A stretch of 64,000 nt of DNA from JBBECE01 sp040881985 (lineage in GTDB: Bacteria > Pseudomonadota > Alphaproteobacteria > Rhizobiales > Devosiaceae), in the NCBI GenBank assembly GCA_040881985.1, contig JBBECE010000032.1, positions 1 through 64,000 on the forward strand. Direction: 5' to 3'. The notes beneath the pieces are model-generated. The model searched no databases, was not told the DNA's origin, and saw only the letters and a list, made by a program, of their open reading frames with translations. Numbering within the stretch: position 1 is the first letter of the stretch; every line of letters starts with the position of its first letter. The translations under genes were made by a program, and so were the position numbers. Positions 8,687 through 18,442 of the stretch are shown here, in pieces.

Positions 8687-9533
8687 ACTTCCGTCTGCTC
8701 CAGACCTGGATCAGATTGATGGCGAACAGAACCACGAAGGCGATCACCAGCATGATCGAGCCGATAGCGGTGGCCGCCGGATAGGAAAATTCCTCGAGTT
8801 TGATGACGATCAGCAGCGGGGCGATTTCGGAGACGTAGGGAATGTTGCCGGCGATGAAGATAACCGAGCCGTATTCCCCGATGGCGCGTCCGAAGGCGAG
8901 CGAGAAGCCGGTCAGAACGGCGGGAAGGAGGCTCGGCAGGATGACCCGGAAAATGGTCTGGTAGCGATTGGCGCCGAGGGTCGCGGCAGCCTCCTCGATT
9001 TCCCGATCGATCTCCTGCATCACCGGCTGCACGGTTCGCACGACGAATGGCAAGCCGACAAAGATTAGCGCCACGACAATGCCCGCCGGTGAATATGCGA
9101 TGCGAATGTCGAACGGGGCAAAAAGCTGACCGACCCAGCCAGTCGGGGCATAGATGGCTGTCAGCGCGATGCCGGCGACCGCGGTCGGTAGGGCAAAGGG
9201 CAAGTCGACGACCGCGTCGATGATACGCCGGCCGGGGAAACGGTAGCGCACCAGCACCCAGGCGACGATCACCCCGAAGACGGCGTTGACCGATGCCGCA
9301 ACCAACGACGTCCAGAAGCTGGTGCGCAGCGCCGCGACGATACGGGGGTCGGACGCGACCCGCCAGAAATCGGCCCAGCCCAGGGACGCCGAGCGCCAGC
9401 CGAGGCCGGCCAGCGGAATGAGAATGATCAGACTCAAATAGACCGTGGCAAAGCCCAGCGTCAGCCCAAATCCCGGGATGACGCTTGGCCGCTTCCAATT
9501 CCAGCTCTGGCGCGCCGGGGACAGCGTATTCAT
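8670..9533 (-). CDS. cysT: Sulfate ABC transporter permease CysT (CysU)
   Basis: 287 aa permease with six predicted membrane helices. It has the EEAAATLGANRYQTIFRVIL EAA loop and the GRAIGEYGSVIFIAGN signature shared by sulfate permeases. It lies 3 bp downstream of the substrate-binding protein gene, and its 3' end overlaps cysW by 11-17 bp. It forms the membrane channel for sulfate/thiosulfate with CysW. Confidence 0.93.
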   Translation of the reverse strand: MNTLSPARQSWNWKRPSVIPGFGLTLGFATVYLSLIILIPLAGLGWRSASLGWADFWRVASDPRIVAALRTSFWTSLVAASVNAVFGVIVAWVLVRYRFPGRRIIDAVVDLPFALPTAVAGIALTAIYAPTGWVGQLFAPFDIRIAYSPAGIVVALIFVGLPFVVRTVQPVMQEIDREIEEAAATLGANRYQTIFRVILPSLLPAVLTGFSLAFGRAIGEYGSVIFIAGNIPYVSEIAPLLIVIKLEEFSYPAATAIGSIMLVIAFVVLFAINLIQVWSRRKFGHAV

Positions 9534-9536
9534 CGG

Positions 9537-10559
9537 CTATTGCGCCGCCGGCGCGTAGATCTGGTCGAAGATACCGCCGTCGCCGAAGAAAGCCGGCTGC
9601 GCCTCGCGCCAACCGCCAAACTCTTCGATCGTCACCAGATTCACCCGACCGAAGCGGGCGACATCGGCGGGATCGGCCAGTTCCGGCTGATACGGCCGAT
9701 AGTGATGCCTGGCGGCCAGCGCCTGCCCCTCGGGCGAATAGAGATAGTTGAGATAGGCTTCGGCGAGCCCGCGCGTGCCGCGCCGGTCGACGACCGCGTC
9801 AACGATTGCGACAGGAGGCTCGGCCAGGATCGAGATCGAGGGCGTGACGATGTCGACGGCATCCGGCCCCAGTTCCTCGATCGCGAGAAAGGCCTCGTTC
9901 TCCCAGGCCAGCAGGACATCGCCGATGCCACGCTGCACGAAAGTCGTCGTCGAACCACGGGCGCCCGAATCGAGCACCGGCACGTGCCTGTAGAGTTCGA
10001 CAACGAATAGCTTCGCCGTCTCGTCGGAGCCGCCGGGCTGCGCCTTGGCCCAGGCCCATGCCGCCAGGAGGTTCCAGCGGGCGCCTCCTGAGGTCTTCGG
10101 GTTGGGGGTGATGACTTCAACGCCCTCGCGGATCAGGTCGCCCCAATCCTGAATGTTCTCGGGGTTGCCCTTGCGCACCAGGAACACGATGGTCGAAGTG
10201 TAGGGCGCGTTGTTGTTGGGCAGGATGCCGCGCCAGTCTTGGTGGATCAGTCCGGAATTGTCGGCAATGGCGTTGATGTCGCTTTCTAGCGCCAGCGTCA
10301 CAACGTCGGCTTCAAGTCCGTCGATGACGGTGCGGGCCTGCGAGCCGGAGCCGCCGTGGGTCACCTGGATTTCGACGGTCTCGCCGGTCTCCACCAGCCA
10401 ATGAGCGGCAAAGGCCTGGTTGAATTCGCGATAGAGTTCGCGGGTCGGGTCGTAGGAAACATTGACGAGGGTTTGCTGGGCGAGCGCCGCCGGCGCGGTG
10501 CCTAACCCCAGCGCCAGCGCGAGAGTGATGATGCTCAAACGAGTTCGGAGTCGGGTCAT
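9537..10559 (-). CDS. sbp: Periplasmic sulfate-binding protein
   Basis: 340 aa. A signal peptide (to about residue 27, APAALA) precedes the typical sulfate-binding-protein start TLVNVSYDPTRELYREFN. The family motifs HGGSGSQARTVIDGL and TPNPKTSGGARWNLLAAW are intact; these line the oxyanion pocket. It captures sulfate or thiosulfate in the periplasm for CysTWA. It is the first gene of the transport unit; the Rrf2 regulator lies 227 bp upstream on the same strand. Sbp and CysP cannot be separated by eye. Confidence 0.93.
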   Translation of the reverse strand: MTRLRTRLSIITLALALGLGTAPAALAQQTLVNVSYDPTRELYREFNQAFAAHWLVETGETVEIQVTHGGSGSQARTVIDGLEADVVTLALESDINAIADNSGLIHQDWRGILPNNNAPYTSTIVFLVRKGNPENIQDWGDLIREGVEVITPNPKTSGGARWNLLAAWAWAKAQPGGSDETAKLFVVELYRHVPVLDSGARGSTTTFVQRGIGDVLLAWENEAFLAIEELGPDAVDIVTPSISILAEPPVAIVDAVVDRRGTRGLAEAYLNYLYSPEGQALAARHHYRPYQPELADPADVARFGRVNLVTIEEFGGWREAQPAFFGDGGIFDQIYAPAAQ

Positions 10560-10589
10560 GTCAGACCTCCCTTATTCATAGGCACCTAA

Positions 10590-10617
10590 ACCCTACCGAG
10601 CAAGTCGTGATTGTCAA
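10590..10617 (-). promoter_or_regulatory. Candidate sigma70 promoter of sbp-cysTWA
   Basis: On the minus strand a perfect TTGACA (10617-10612) is followed after 16 nt by TAGGGT (10595-10590), about 30 nt before the sbp ATG. A short dyad (TAGGCACCTA on the plus strand, 10578-10587) lies directly downstream and could be a regulator site. Sequence pattern only. Confidence 0.4.
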
Positions 10618-10786
10618 CGGGACAGAGGCGCCGGGCAAAACAAGTTCCCCCGGCGGGCGCCGCGCGCAACGGCGGCGGCTCGGTTTTGCCGCTTTCGGCA
10701 CGGTGTCGCGCGCCGGCCGCGCCGATTGGAGAAAAGCGTTTCATCGCGTTGCGCCGCTCGCGCTGTCCGGGTGTGGATGCTTGAGC

Positions 10787-11215
10787 CTAGGTCGGCTCGT
10801 TGTCGTCGACAACCGCCTCGGCGATGGAGGTGTGGTCGAGCACCTCGCGGGTGGCGATGGCGACCCGTTTGAAGACGCGGCGGATCTCGCAGGTCTGCTC
10901 ATTTTGGCAGTCTTCGCAACGGCGATAGGCCATCTTGCTGAGGCAAGGCAGCGGGGCAACCGGCCCGTCAATGATCCGCAGGACCTCCCCAAAGGTGATG
11001 TTTTCGGGCCGGCGCAGCAGCAGATAGCCACCCGCTTTGCCGCGACGGCTGATGACGATGCCGTGGTGCTTGAGGTCGAGCAGGATCTGTTCGAGAAACT
11101 TCTTCGGGATGTTTTGGGACTCGGCGATCCCGGAAATCATCAACGGTTCGTCGGCTTCCGCTTTGGACAAGGCGATAAGGGCGCGAAGCGCGTATTTGGC
11201 TTTCTGCGAGATCAT
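10787..11215 (-). CDS. Rrf2-family transcriptional regulator, probable sulfur/iron-sulfur responsive
   Basis: 142 aa. It has an N-terminal winged helix typical of Rrf2 (MISQKAKYALRALIAL..., recognition region AESQNIPKKFLEQILLDLK, wing RRGKAGGYLL). Four Cys follow at residues 91, 100, 103 and 109, where IscR/RirA hold an iron-sulfur cluster. The position upstream of the sulfate transporter suggests control of sulfur uptake, as known for CymR-like and other Rrf2 proteins. The ligand may be a cluster or a cysteine-pathway signal. Family certain; target inferred. Confidence 0.9.
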   Translation of the reverse strand: MISQKAKYALRALIALSKAEADEPLMISGIAESQNIPKKFLEQILLDLKHHGIVISRRGKAGGYLLLRRPENITFGEVLRIIDGPVAPLPCLSKMAYRRCEDCQNEQTCEIRRVFKRVAIATREVLDHTSIAEAVVDDNEPT

Positions 11216-11257
11216 CCTCTAGACGCCGGGTCTGAAATCCGCCTGCTTTGTACAATC

Positions 11258-11284
11258 CCTATAGAATTAGTAGCTAATAATAGG
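11258..11284 (-). promoter_or_regulatory. AT-rich inverted repeat upstream of the Rrf2 gene, candidate autoregulatory operator
   Basis: On the plus strand, CCTATAGAATTAG (11258-11270), a TAG spacer, then CTAATAATAGG (11274-11284). The outer arms CCTAT/ATAGG and inner arms ATTAG/CTAAT are complementary. It sits 43-69 bp before the Rrf2 ATG, where a promoter and autoregulatory site are expected, and is much more AT-rich than its surroundings. Binding by the Rrf2 protein is inferred. Confidence 0.45.
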
Positions 11285-11339
11285 TTGGGGCGCGGCCCGC
11301 AACCGAAACACCGGGTTGTGATTGATAGAGAGGGGAGAA

Positions 11340-11415
<76 letters not shown>

Positions 11416-11514
11416 GTGCCGCCGCCCGGAAGGCGGGTGCGACGCGGCGTTATAGGGTCCGGGGCCAACCCTGTCCAGCACGGCCGGCGGCGCTTCCGGC
11501 ACGCCGCCGAAGCG

Positions 11515-11733
11515 TCAGTTTTCCGCTTCTTCGGCCGCCTCTCCGGGTACCGATTCCACCTCTTCCTCGGCCACCGGGATTGCGTAGGCGCCGGTCAGCC
11601 AGCGGTTGAGGTCGATGTCGGCGCATCGGGTCGAGCAGAACGGGTGCCACGCCTGGGCCGAGGGCTTGCCGCAGATCGGGCACGGCTTGCGGGGCCGCAG
11701 CGTCGTGATCTTGTCGGCCGGCACGGAACTCAC
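11515..11733 (-). CDS. yacG: DNA gyrase inhibitor YacG
   Basis: 72 aa zinc-finger protein starting with GTG at 11733, whose GTGA overlaps the maf stop codon. The four zinc ligands form CPIC...CSTRC (residues ~16-19 and ~31-35), followed by ADIDLNRWLTGAYAIP, the hallmark YacG sequence. The tail is acidic. Known YacG binds GyrB and inhibits gyrase. The GTG start is preferred to upstream ATGs because it gives the normal family length and coupling to maf. Confidence 0.9.
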   Translation of the reverse strand: MSSVPADKITTLRPRKPCPICGKPSAQAWHPFCSTRCADIDLNRWLTGAYAIPVAEEEVESVPGEAAEEAEN

Positions 11734-12368
11734 GCGCCGCTCGGATCGGCCTGATTGAGCCAGTTGAAATGCACCGGATACCCCTCCCCGACCAGGAGCG
11801 CGACGGTTTCGTGCAAAGGCAGACCCATGACTGCCGAATAGGAGCCCTGCAGCTTGACGACGAACGAGCCGGCGATTCCCTGAATGGCATAGCCGCCTGC
11901 CTTGCCGCGCCACTCGGCGCTGGCGAGATAGGCTTCCATTTCGATGGAGGAAAGCCGCTTGAAGCGCACCCGTGTTTCGACCATGCGGCGCCTGGCCTGG
12001 CCGCTTTCGGTGATGAGGCAGATGGCGGAGAAAACCCGGTGCGAGCGGCCCGAAAGCAGGCGGAGCGAAGTCGAGGCCTCGTCCATGGTCTCGGCCTTGG
12101 GCAGGATGCGGCGGCCGACGGCGACGACGGTGTCGGCGGCCAGCACCAGTGCGCCGTCGGCGATCCCCGACTGGCGCGCTTTGTAAACGGCGGTCAGCGC
12201 CTTGGTATGGGCGAGGCGCGCCGCCAGCCGCCGCGGCAATTCGCCTTTTTCAGCGGCCTCGTCGATCTGAGTCGGGATCAGATGGTCGGGCTCGACCCCG
12301 ATCTGCTGCAACAGCGCGAGGCGGCGGGGCGAAGCCGAGGCGAGGATGAGTTCGGGACGGCGGGCCAT
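11730..12368 (-). CDS. maf: Maf family nucleotide pyrophosphatase
   Basis: 212 aa. Typical Maf start (LILASASPRRLALLQQIG) with the SASPRR loop, then ADTVVAVGRRILPK and the IQGIAGSFV motif. Maf proteins are house-cleaning nucleoside triphosphate pyrophosphatases acting on dTTP/UTP or modified nucleotides. The gene lies between infA and yacG, which is the usual order in Rhizobiales, and is coupled to yacG by a 4-nt overlap. Confidence 0.95.
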   Translation of the reverse strand: MARRPELILASASPRRLALLQQIGVEPDHLIPTQIDEAAEKGELPRRLAARLAHTKALTAVYKARQSGIADGALVLAADTVVAVGRRILPKAETMDEASTSLRLLSGRSHRVFSAICLITESGQARRRMVETRVRFKRLSSIEMEAYLASAEWRGKAGGYAIQGIAGSFVVKLQGSYSAVMGLPLHETVALLVGEGYPVHFNWLNQADPSGA

Positions 12369-12404
12369 TTTCCTGTCCGATCGCGTTTCGCGCCGGTCGC
12401 CGGA

Positions 12405-12623
12405 CTATTTGAAACGGTAGGTGATGCGACCCTTGGTCAAATCGTAGGGGGTCATCTCGACGAGCACCTTGTCGCCAGCAAGCACGCGGATGCGGTTCTT
12501 GCGCATGCGGCCGGCGGTGTGGGCGATGATTTCATGGTCGTTCTCCAGCTTGACCCTGAAGGTCGCGTTCGGCAGCAGTTCCACGACCACGCCGGGAAAC
12601 TCGAGCACTTCTTCCTTTGCCAT
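12405..12623 (-). CDS. infA: Translation initiation factor IF-1
   Basis: 72 aa, the exact usual length. S1/OB-fold protein with MAKEEVLEFPGVVVELLPNA, the TAGRMRKNRIRVLAGDKV core and the PYDLTKGRITYRFK end, nearly identical to IF-1 across Alphaproteobacteria. It binds the ribosomal A site during initiation. It lies 36 bp upstream of maf. Confidence 0.98.
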   Translation of the reverse strand: MAKEEVLEFPGVVVELLPNATFRVKLENDHEIIAHTAGRMRKNRIRVLAGDKVLVEMTPYDLTKGRITYRFK

Positions 12624-12691
12624 TCACACTCCTGATGAGGCCTGGACGGACGCGCCGCCCGGGGCCGGATTGGCGCGCAACCTATACAATC

Positions 12692-13642
12692 TCAATTGCT
12701 TTGTGAACCGCCCGAAACCAGCGCCTCGAGGCGCCCCTGCACCCGCCGGTCGAGATCTTCGCGCAGCTTGCGGTAGGCGTTGAGGCGCTGATCGCGATTG
12801 CCCTCGACGAGGGTGGGATCGTCGACCTGCCAATGTTCCTGCGTTCCGACATCGAGCGCCGCGGTCTCGACCGCGTCAGGGGCGTCGTCCGAGAGGGTGA
12901 CGACGAGGTCGTAATGGGTCGCGGCAAGTTCGCTGATCGAATGCGGGGAGTGGACCGACATGTCGATGCCGACTTCGTCCATGACGTCGTGAACGAAATT
13001 GTCGAGCTTGCCGGTCCTGACCCCGGCGGAGCGGGCGACGAGCCGGCCGGGGAAATGCCGCCGGGCGAGCGCCGCGGCGATCGGGGAGCGGACCGAATTC
13101 ATCGAACAGACGAAAAGCACCGACGGCATGCCGGGCCGGCGCTCCTCGAGGCGCACCGCATAGGGCTGGATCGCGCAAATGAGGGTGAAAAGTCGGCGGG
13201 CGGTGTTGGCGTCGAGTTCGAGCTTGCCGGCAAGGCGGGTGCGCAGCAATTCGGCGGCTTCGTTGTGCAATCCGCGCCGTCCCATATCGACAGCCTCGAT
13301 CTGGTAGGGCGAGGCCGAGCGGATCGCCTCGTAGTAGCTCTCGCGGACGCGGAAATAGTCGCGGATCAGCGCCCGGAACGGAGTCAGCGACAGAAGATGC
13401 GCGGCGATCGGCGCATAGGTTTTGGGGTCGCGGACTTCGAGGACGAGATGATTGCCGCGGATCGAGAGGTGCAGCGCGAACGGGCCCCTGGCCGGCTTCG
13501 CCGGGGCGAGCCGGTTCTCTTCCAGAAGATCGAAGATGGCGACGCGGCGCTCGTGCACCTGGTCGGGATCGATCGAGGCGATGGTATTGGGGTCGAGGGT
13601 GACGGCGACGAGCTTGTCGGTTGCGGGATCGAGCGAGCGCAT
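12692..13642 (-). CDS. UPF0262 domain fused in frame to a low-molecular-weight protein phosphatase
   Basis: 316 aa. Residues 1-159 are a UPF0262 protein (DLLEENRLAP, SLTPFRALIRDYF, ESYYEAIRSASPYQIEAVDM, GRRGLHNEAAELL). Residues 172-316 are a low-molecular-weight phosphatase: CX5R loop VLFVCSMNSVRSP and acid VDDPTLVEG near the end. In related genomes these are, to my knowledge, two adjacent genes; here no stop separates them. An internal ATG (13129) could also start the phosphatase alone, with a GAGGAG 12 nt upstream. The start at 13642, 8 nt after hisD, gives the normal UPF0262 N-terminus. The phosphatase may act on phosphotyrosine or arsenate; no arsenic genes are nearby. Confidence 0.85.
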   Translation of the reverse strand: MRSLDPATDKLVAVTLDPNTIASIDPDQVHERRVAIFDLLEENRLAPAKPARGPFALHLSIRGNHLVLEVRDPKTYAPIAAHLLSLTPFRALIRDYFRVRESYYEAIRSASPYQIEAVDMGRRGLHNEAAELLRTRLAGKLELDANTARRLFTLICAIQPYAVRLEERRPGMPSVLFVCSMNSVRSPIAAALARRHFPGRLVARSAGVRTGKLDNFVHDVMDEVGIDMSVHSPHSISELAATHYDLVVTLSDDAPDAVETAALDVGTQEHWQVDDPTLVEGNRDQRLNAYRKLREDLDRRVQGRLEALVSGGSQSN

Positions 13643-13649
13643 TGCGGCT

Positions 13650-14942
13650 CTAGCGGTTGAGCCGGATGGCAATCGAGCGGCCATGGGCGTCGAGCCCTTC
13701 GGCTCCGGCGAGGGCTTCGGCGGGACCGGCGAGTTCGGCGAGTTCCGCAGGGCCGCAACCAAGGATCGACGAACGCTTCATGAAGTCGGTGACCCCGAGC
13801 CCCGAGGCAAAGCGCGCCGAGCGGCCGGTCGGCAGCACATGGTTGGTGCCGCCGACATAGTCCCCGATCGCTTCGGGCGTCGAATGGCCGAGGAAGATCG
13901 CCCCGGCATTTTTGATGCGCGGCAGAATGGCCTGCGGCTCGTCGAGCGCGAGTTCGACGTGCTCGGCGGCGTAACGGTTGGCGACGTCGATCGCCTCGTC
14001 GAGGCTCGAGACGACGATGATGGCGCCAAACCGCTTCCAGCCCTCGGCGGTGAGATCGGCGCGGGGAAGGGTCTTGAGTTGCCGCTCGACTTCTTTGGCG
14101 ACGGCATCGGCGAGCTTTGCGTCGGTGGTGACGAGAATGCCGCGGGCCCCTGCCCCATGCTCGGTCTGGGCCAAGAGGTCGGCGGCGACCCAGGCTGGAT
14201 TGGCGCTGTCGTCGGCGATCACCAGCACTTCGGACGGCCCGGCGATCATGTCGATGCCGACGTGGCCAAAAACCTGCCGCTTGGCGATGGTGACATAGGC
14301 ATTGCCGGGCCCGACGATCTTGTCGACCGGGACGATGGTTTTGGTTCCGAAGGCGAGCGCGGCGATCGCCTGGGCGCCGCCGACACGATAGATTTCGGTG
14401 ACGCCACCTATCACCGCGGCACAGAGCACCGCCGGATTGAGCACGCCATCGGGCGCCGGCACGGTCATGGCAATCCGGGCGACACCGGCAACCCTGGCGG
14501 GCACTGCATTCATCAACACCGAAGATGGATAGGAAGCGAGGCCACCGGGCACATAGATGCCGGCGCTGGCGACCGGGGACCAGAGCGTCCCCAGCGTCAC
14601 GCCGATCTCGTCGGTATAGATGTGGTCGGCCGGGCGCTGCTTCTGGTGATGGGCGAGAATGCGCGCATGGGCGAATTCGAGGGCAGCGCGAACTTTCGGC
14701 GGGGTTGCTTCGGCGGCCTCTTTGATCTCATGGGCGTTCAGGCGCAGCTTTGCAGGAGAGATCTTTGTCCGGTCGAATTTTTCCGTCAGCTCGCAAAGCG
14801 CCGCGTCGCCGCGGGCACGCACATCGGCGATGATCGCGGCGACGGACGCGTCGATTTCGGCGGAGATCTCGAGCCTTGCGTCGAGCAGTTTGGCGAGCGC
14901 GGATTTGAAGCCGGGCGAGCGCGAATTCAGCCTTTGCGGCAT
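13650..14942 (-). CDS. hisD: Histidinol dehydrogenase
   Basis: 430 aa from the ATG at 14942 (MPQRLNSRSPGFKSALAKLL). Family motifs are present: GGLASYPSSVLMNAVPA, the IVGPGNAYVTIAKRQVFG signature, GPSEVLVIAD, and the catalytic/zinc segments around EHVELALDEP and GGTNHVLPT. It oxidises histidinol to histidine in two NAD+-dependent steps, in the cytoplasm. It lies between DUF2948 and the UPF0262 gene, 7-8 bp from each, forming one operon with them. Confidence 0.96.
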   Translation of the reverse strand: MPQRLNSRSPGFKSALAKLLDARLEISAEIDASVAAIIADVRARGDAALCELTEKFDRTKISPAKLRLNAHEIKEAAEATPPKVRAALEFAHARILAHHQKQRPADHIYTDEIGVTLGTLWSPVASAGIYVPGGLASYPSSVLMNAVPARVAGVARIAMTVPAPDGVLNPAVLCAAVIGGVTEIYRVGGAQAIAALAFGTKTIVPVDKIVGPGNAYVTIAKRQVFGHVGIDMIAGPSEVLVIADDSANPAWVAADLLAQTEHGAGARGILVTTDAKLADAVAKEVERQLKTLPRADLTAEGWKRFGAIIVVSSLDEAIDVANRYAAEHVELALDEPQAILPRIKNAGAIFLGHSTPEAIGDYVGGTNHVLPTGRSARFASGLGVTDFMKRSSILGCGPAELAELAGPAEALAGAEGLDAHGRSIAIRLNR

Positions 14943-14949
14943 GATCAGG

Positions 14950-15393
14950 TCAGGCCTTGTCGGCAAGGTCGTGGGCGGGGCGGGCGCGGGCACTCCAGGC
15001 GGCGCCGAGATCCTTGAGCCGCGCGTCGATACATTCAACCGCAAGGCGCACGGTGCCGCCGCCGGCAAAGGCGATGACGACGGTTCCCGCCGGGGCCTCG
15101 CCCGGATCGAAGGTTATGGAGAGCAATTCCAGCACGCCGTCCTCGGCGGCAAGGTTGACGCCGGCGACCTGGGCCGAATTCACGTAGTCGAAATGCATCG
15201 CGGCGCGGCGGCGTTCGCCCTTGCGGGGTGAGCCACCCTCGGCTTCCCAGGCAAAACGGTTCATCAGGAAGGCGAACCGCCGCTCGGCCTTCACATATCC
15301 CATGTCCCCCACCCGGACGATCGCGTCCTGGGTGTGAGCCGAGATGACCTCGAGGTCCTCAGTGTCGAGCGCGAGCAGTTTGAGATCGCTCAT
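14950..15393 (-). CDS. DUF2948 family protein
   Basis: 147 aa starting at MSDLKLLALDTEDLEVISAH. It is a conserved alphaproteobacterial protein of unknown function found between murA and hisD; FLMNRFAWEAE and ELLSITFDPGEAP are recognisable family segments. No catalytic motif or membrane segment is seen. The longer upstream frame lacks similarity to the family, so the ATG at 15393 is preferred. Confidence 0.85.
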   Translation of the reverse strand: MSDLKLLALDTEDLEVISAHTQDAIVRVGDMGYVKAERRFAFLMNRFAWEAEGGSPRKGERRRAAMHFDYVNSAQVAGVNLAAEDGVLELLSITFDPGEAPAGTVVIAFAGGGTVRLAVECIDARLKDLGAAWSARARPAHDLADKA

Positions 15394-15471
15394 TTGTGCC
15401 TTCCTGGGCCGGCGGGGCGGCCTGCCGCCCGGATAGGTAATGGGCGGGCGCGCAAAGCTCAATAGCGGGGT

Positions 15472-16761
<1,290 letters not shown>

Positions 16762-16871
16762 GGAAACTCCCTCGCCGGATTTTTCCCCGACGTGTGAGGG
16801 GGGTGGTATCGCAACCGGGGAATGGCTTCAAGCAAGCCTTTGCGGCTGAAGGGAGGCGCGGAGGCGGCGGC

Positions 16872-17012
16872 TCACTTGCCGGCGGGCTTTGGCGCCGGGT
16901 TTTCAGGCTTTCCGGCACGCTGACGGGCCTGCCGCTTGCGGCGAGTGAGGTTCTCGCGCAACTTGTCGGCGAGCCGCAGCCGGTGCGCCGGATTTCGGTC
17001 CTGTGCGCTCAT
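16872..17012 (-). CDS. Small basic protein upstream of murA
   Basis: 46 aa (MSAQDRNPAHRLRLADKLRE...), very basic, with a Pro/Lys-rich tail and no Cys. The longer frame upstream runs towards the tRNA gene and is less likely. Small basic proteins of this type are common upstream of murA in Rhizobiales, but I cannot name a family. It is co-directional with murA, 110 bp upstream. Confidence 0.5.
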   Translation of the reverse strand: MSAQDRNPAHRLRLADKLRENLTRRKRQARQRAGKPENPAPKPAGK

Positions 17013-17120
17013 CGAATCCTCTGGGAAACCTCTTGGCAGTTTGAGACGAAGGCAGTTTCTCGCACCCTTTTCGGCCTTGCGTCGAGGGGGGTCCTGTGGC
17101 ACTCACCCGCCCATTCCGGC

Positions 17121-17195
17121 GCTGCCGTAGCTCAGTGGTAGAGCACCCCCTTGGTAAGGGGGAGGTCGTCAGTTCAATCCTGACCGGCAGCACCA
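17121..17195 (+). tRNA. tRNA-Thr (GGT)
   Basis: 75 nt cloverleaf. Acceptor GCTGCCG pairs with CGGCAGC, anticodon stem CCCCC/GGGGG encloses loop TTGGTAA (anticodon GGT), T-loop TTCAATC, discriminator A and encoded CCA. Confidence 0.97.
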
Positions 17196-17311
17196 CGCAG
17201 CGCGCGGCGAAGGGCCCGCCGCCGGCATTTGGCCGGGCGTTTCATTGACGGCGGCGCGGCCGAGGCCGTACCCATTGTGACGGTGCAACGACGGCCCGCC
17301 GCGGAGAGTTG

Positions 17312-18436
17312 ATGGGCGCCTACATCATCCGACGCCTGCTGCTGATGATTCCGACGCTCCTCGGGATCATGGCGGTGTCGTTCCTGGTCGTCCAGTTTGC
17401 CCCCGGCGGTCCGGTCGAGCGGGTGATCGCCGAGGTTTCGGGCTTCGAGGTCGCGGCGACGTCGCGGCTAACCGGTAGCCCGCAGGGCGATTTTGCCGGC
17501 CAGCAGACGCAGGCGGGCAACCAGCAGCAAGAGACCGACCGCGAGATCGCCTCGCGCTATCGCGGCGCTCAAGGACTCGATCCGGCGTTCATCCTGCAGA
17601 TCGAAAAACAATTCGGCTTCGACAAGCCGCCCGTCGAGCGTTTCTTCTTCATGCTGTGGAACTATCTGAGGTTCGATTTCGGCGAGAGCTATTTTCGCGA
17701 CATTTCGGTGATCGACCTGGTGATCGAAAAGATGCCGGTGTCGATTTCGCTCGGCCTGTGGATGACGCTGATCGCCTACGGCATCTCGATCCCGCTCGGC
17801 ATCGCCAAGGCGGTGCGCGACGGCTCACGCTTCGACGTCTGGACGTCGGGGGTCATCATCGTCGGCTTTGCGATTCCGGGTTTCCTGTTCGCGGTGCTGC
17901 TGATCGTGCTCTTCGCGGGCGGAAGTTTCCTCGACCTGTTCCCGCTTCGCGGCCTGACCTCGGAGAATTTCGCCAGCCTTTCATGGCCGCAGAAAATCCT
18001 CGACTATGCTTGGCATATGGTGCTGCCGATCGTCTCGATGGCGGTCGGGGCGTTCGCGACGACGACGCTTTTGACCAAGAATTCGTTCCTCGACGAAATC
18101 CGCAAGCAATATGTCGTCACCGCCCGCGCCAAGGGGCTGAGCGAACGGCGGGTGCTCTATGGCCATGTCTTCCGCAACGCCATGCTCATCGTTATTGCCG
18201 GGTTCCCGGGCGCTTTCATCGGCGCCTTCTTCGGCGGCTCGCTGCTGATCGAGACAATCTTCTCGCTCGACGGTCTCGGGCTCCTTGGATTCGAATCGGT
18301 CTTGAACCGCGACTATCCGGTGGTGTTTGCGACGCTCTACGTTTTCTCGGTCCTCGGGCTGGTGATCGGGCTCATTTCCGACCTCACCTATACCTGGATC
18401 GATCCGAGGATCGATTTCGAGAATCGGGAGGTCTGA
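17312..18436 (+). CDS. yejB: Oligopeptide/microcin C-type ABC transporter permease YejB
   Basis: 374 aa from the ATG at 17312 with GGAGAG 4 nt upstream (the frame also offers a TTG at 17309). It is a DppB-type permease with an N-terminal membrane helix and a long periplasmic insert (residues ~40-95), then the TM domain. EAA-loop signature near TARAKGLSERRVLYGHVFRN, ending YTWIDPRIDFENREV, typical of YejB. It imports short peptides with YejE, YejF and YejA. First gene of the operon. Confidence 0.93.
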   Translation: MGAYIIRRLLLMIPTLLGIMAVSFLVVQFAPGGPVERVIAEVSGFEVAATSRLTGSPQGDFAGQQTQAGNQQQETDREIASRYRGAQGLDPAFILQIEKQFGFDKPPVERFFFMLWNYLRFDFGESYFRDISVIDLVIEKMPVSISLGLWMTLIAYGISIPLGIAKAVRDGSRFDVWTSGVIIVGFAIPGFLFAVLLIVLFAGGSFLDLFPLRGLTSENFASLSWPQKILDYAWHMVLPIVSMAVGAFATTTLLTKNSFLDEIRKQYVVTARAKGLSERRVLYGHVFRNAMLIVIAGFPGAFIGAFFGGSLLIETIFSLDGLGLLGFESVLNRDYPVVFATLYVFSVLGLVIGLISDLTYTWIDPRIDFENREV

Positions 18437-18442
18437 GAGCCG

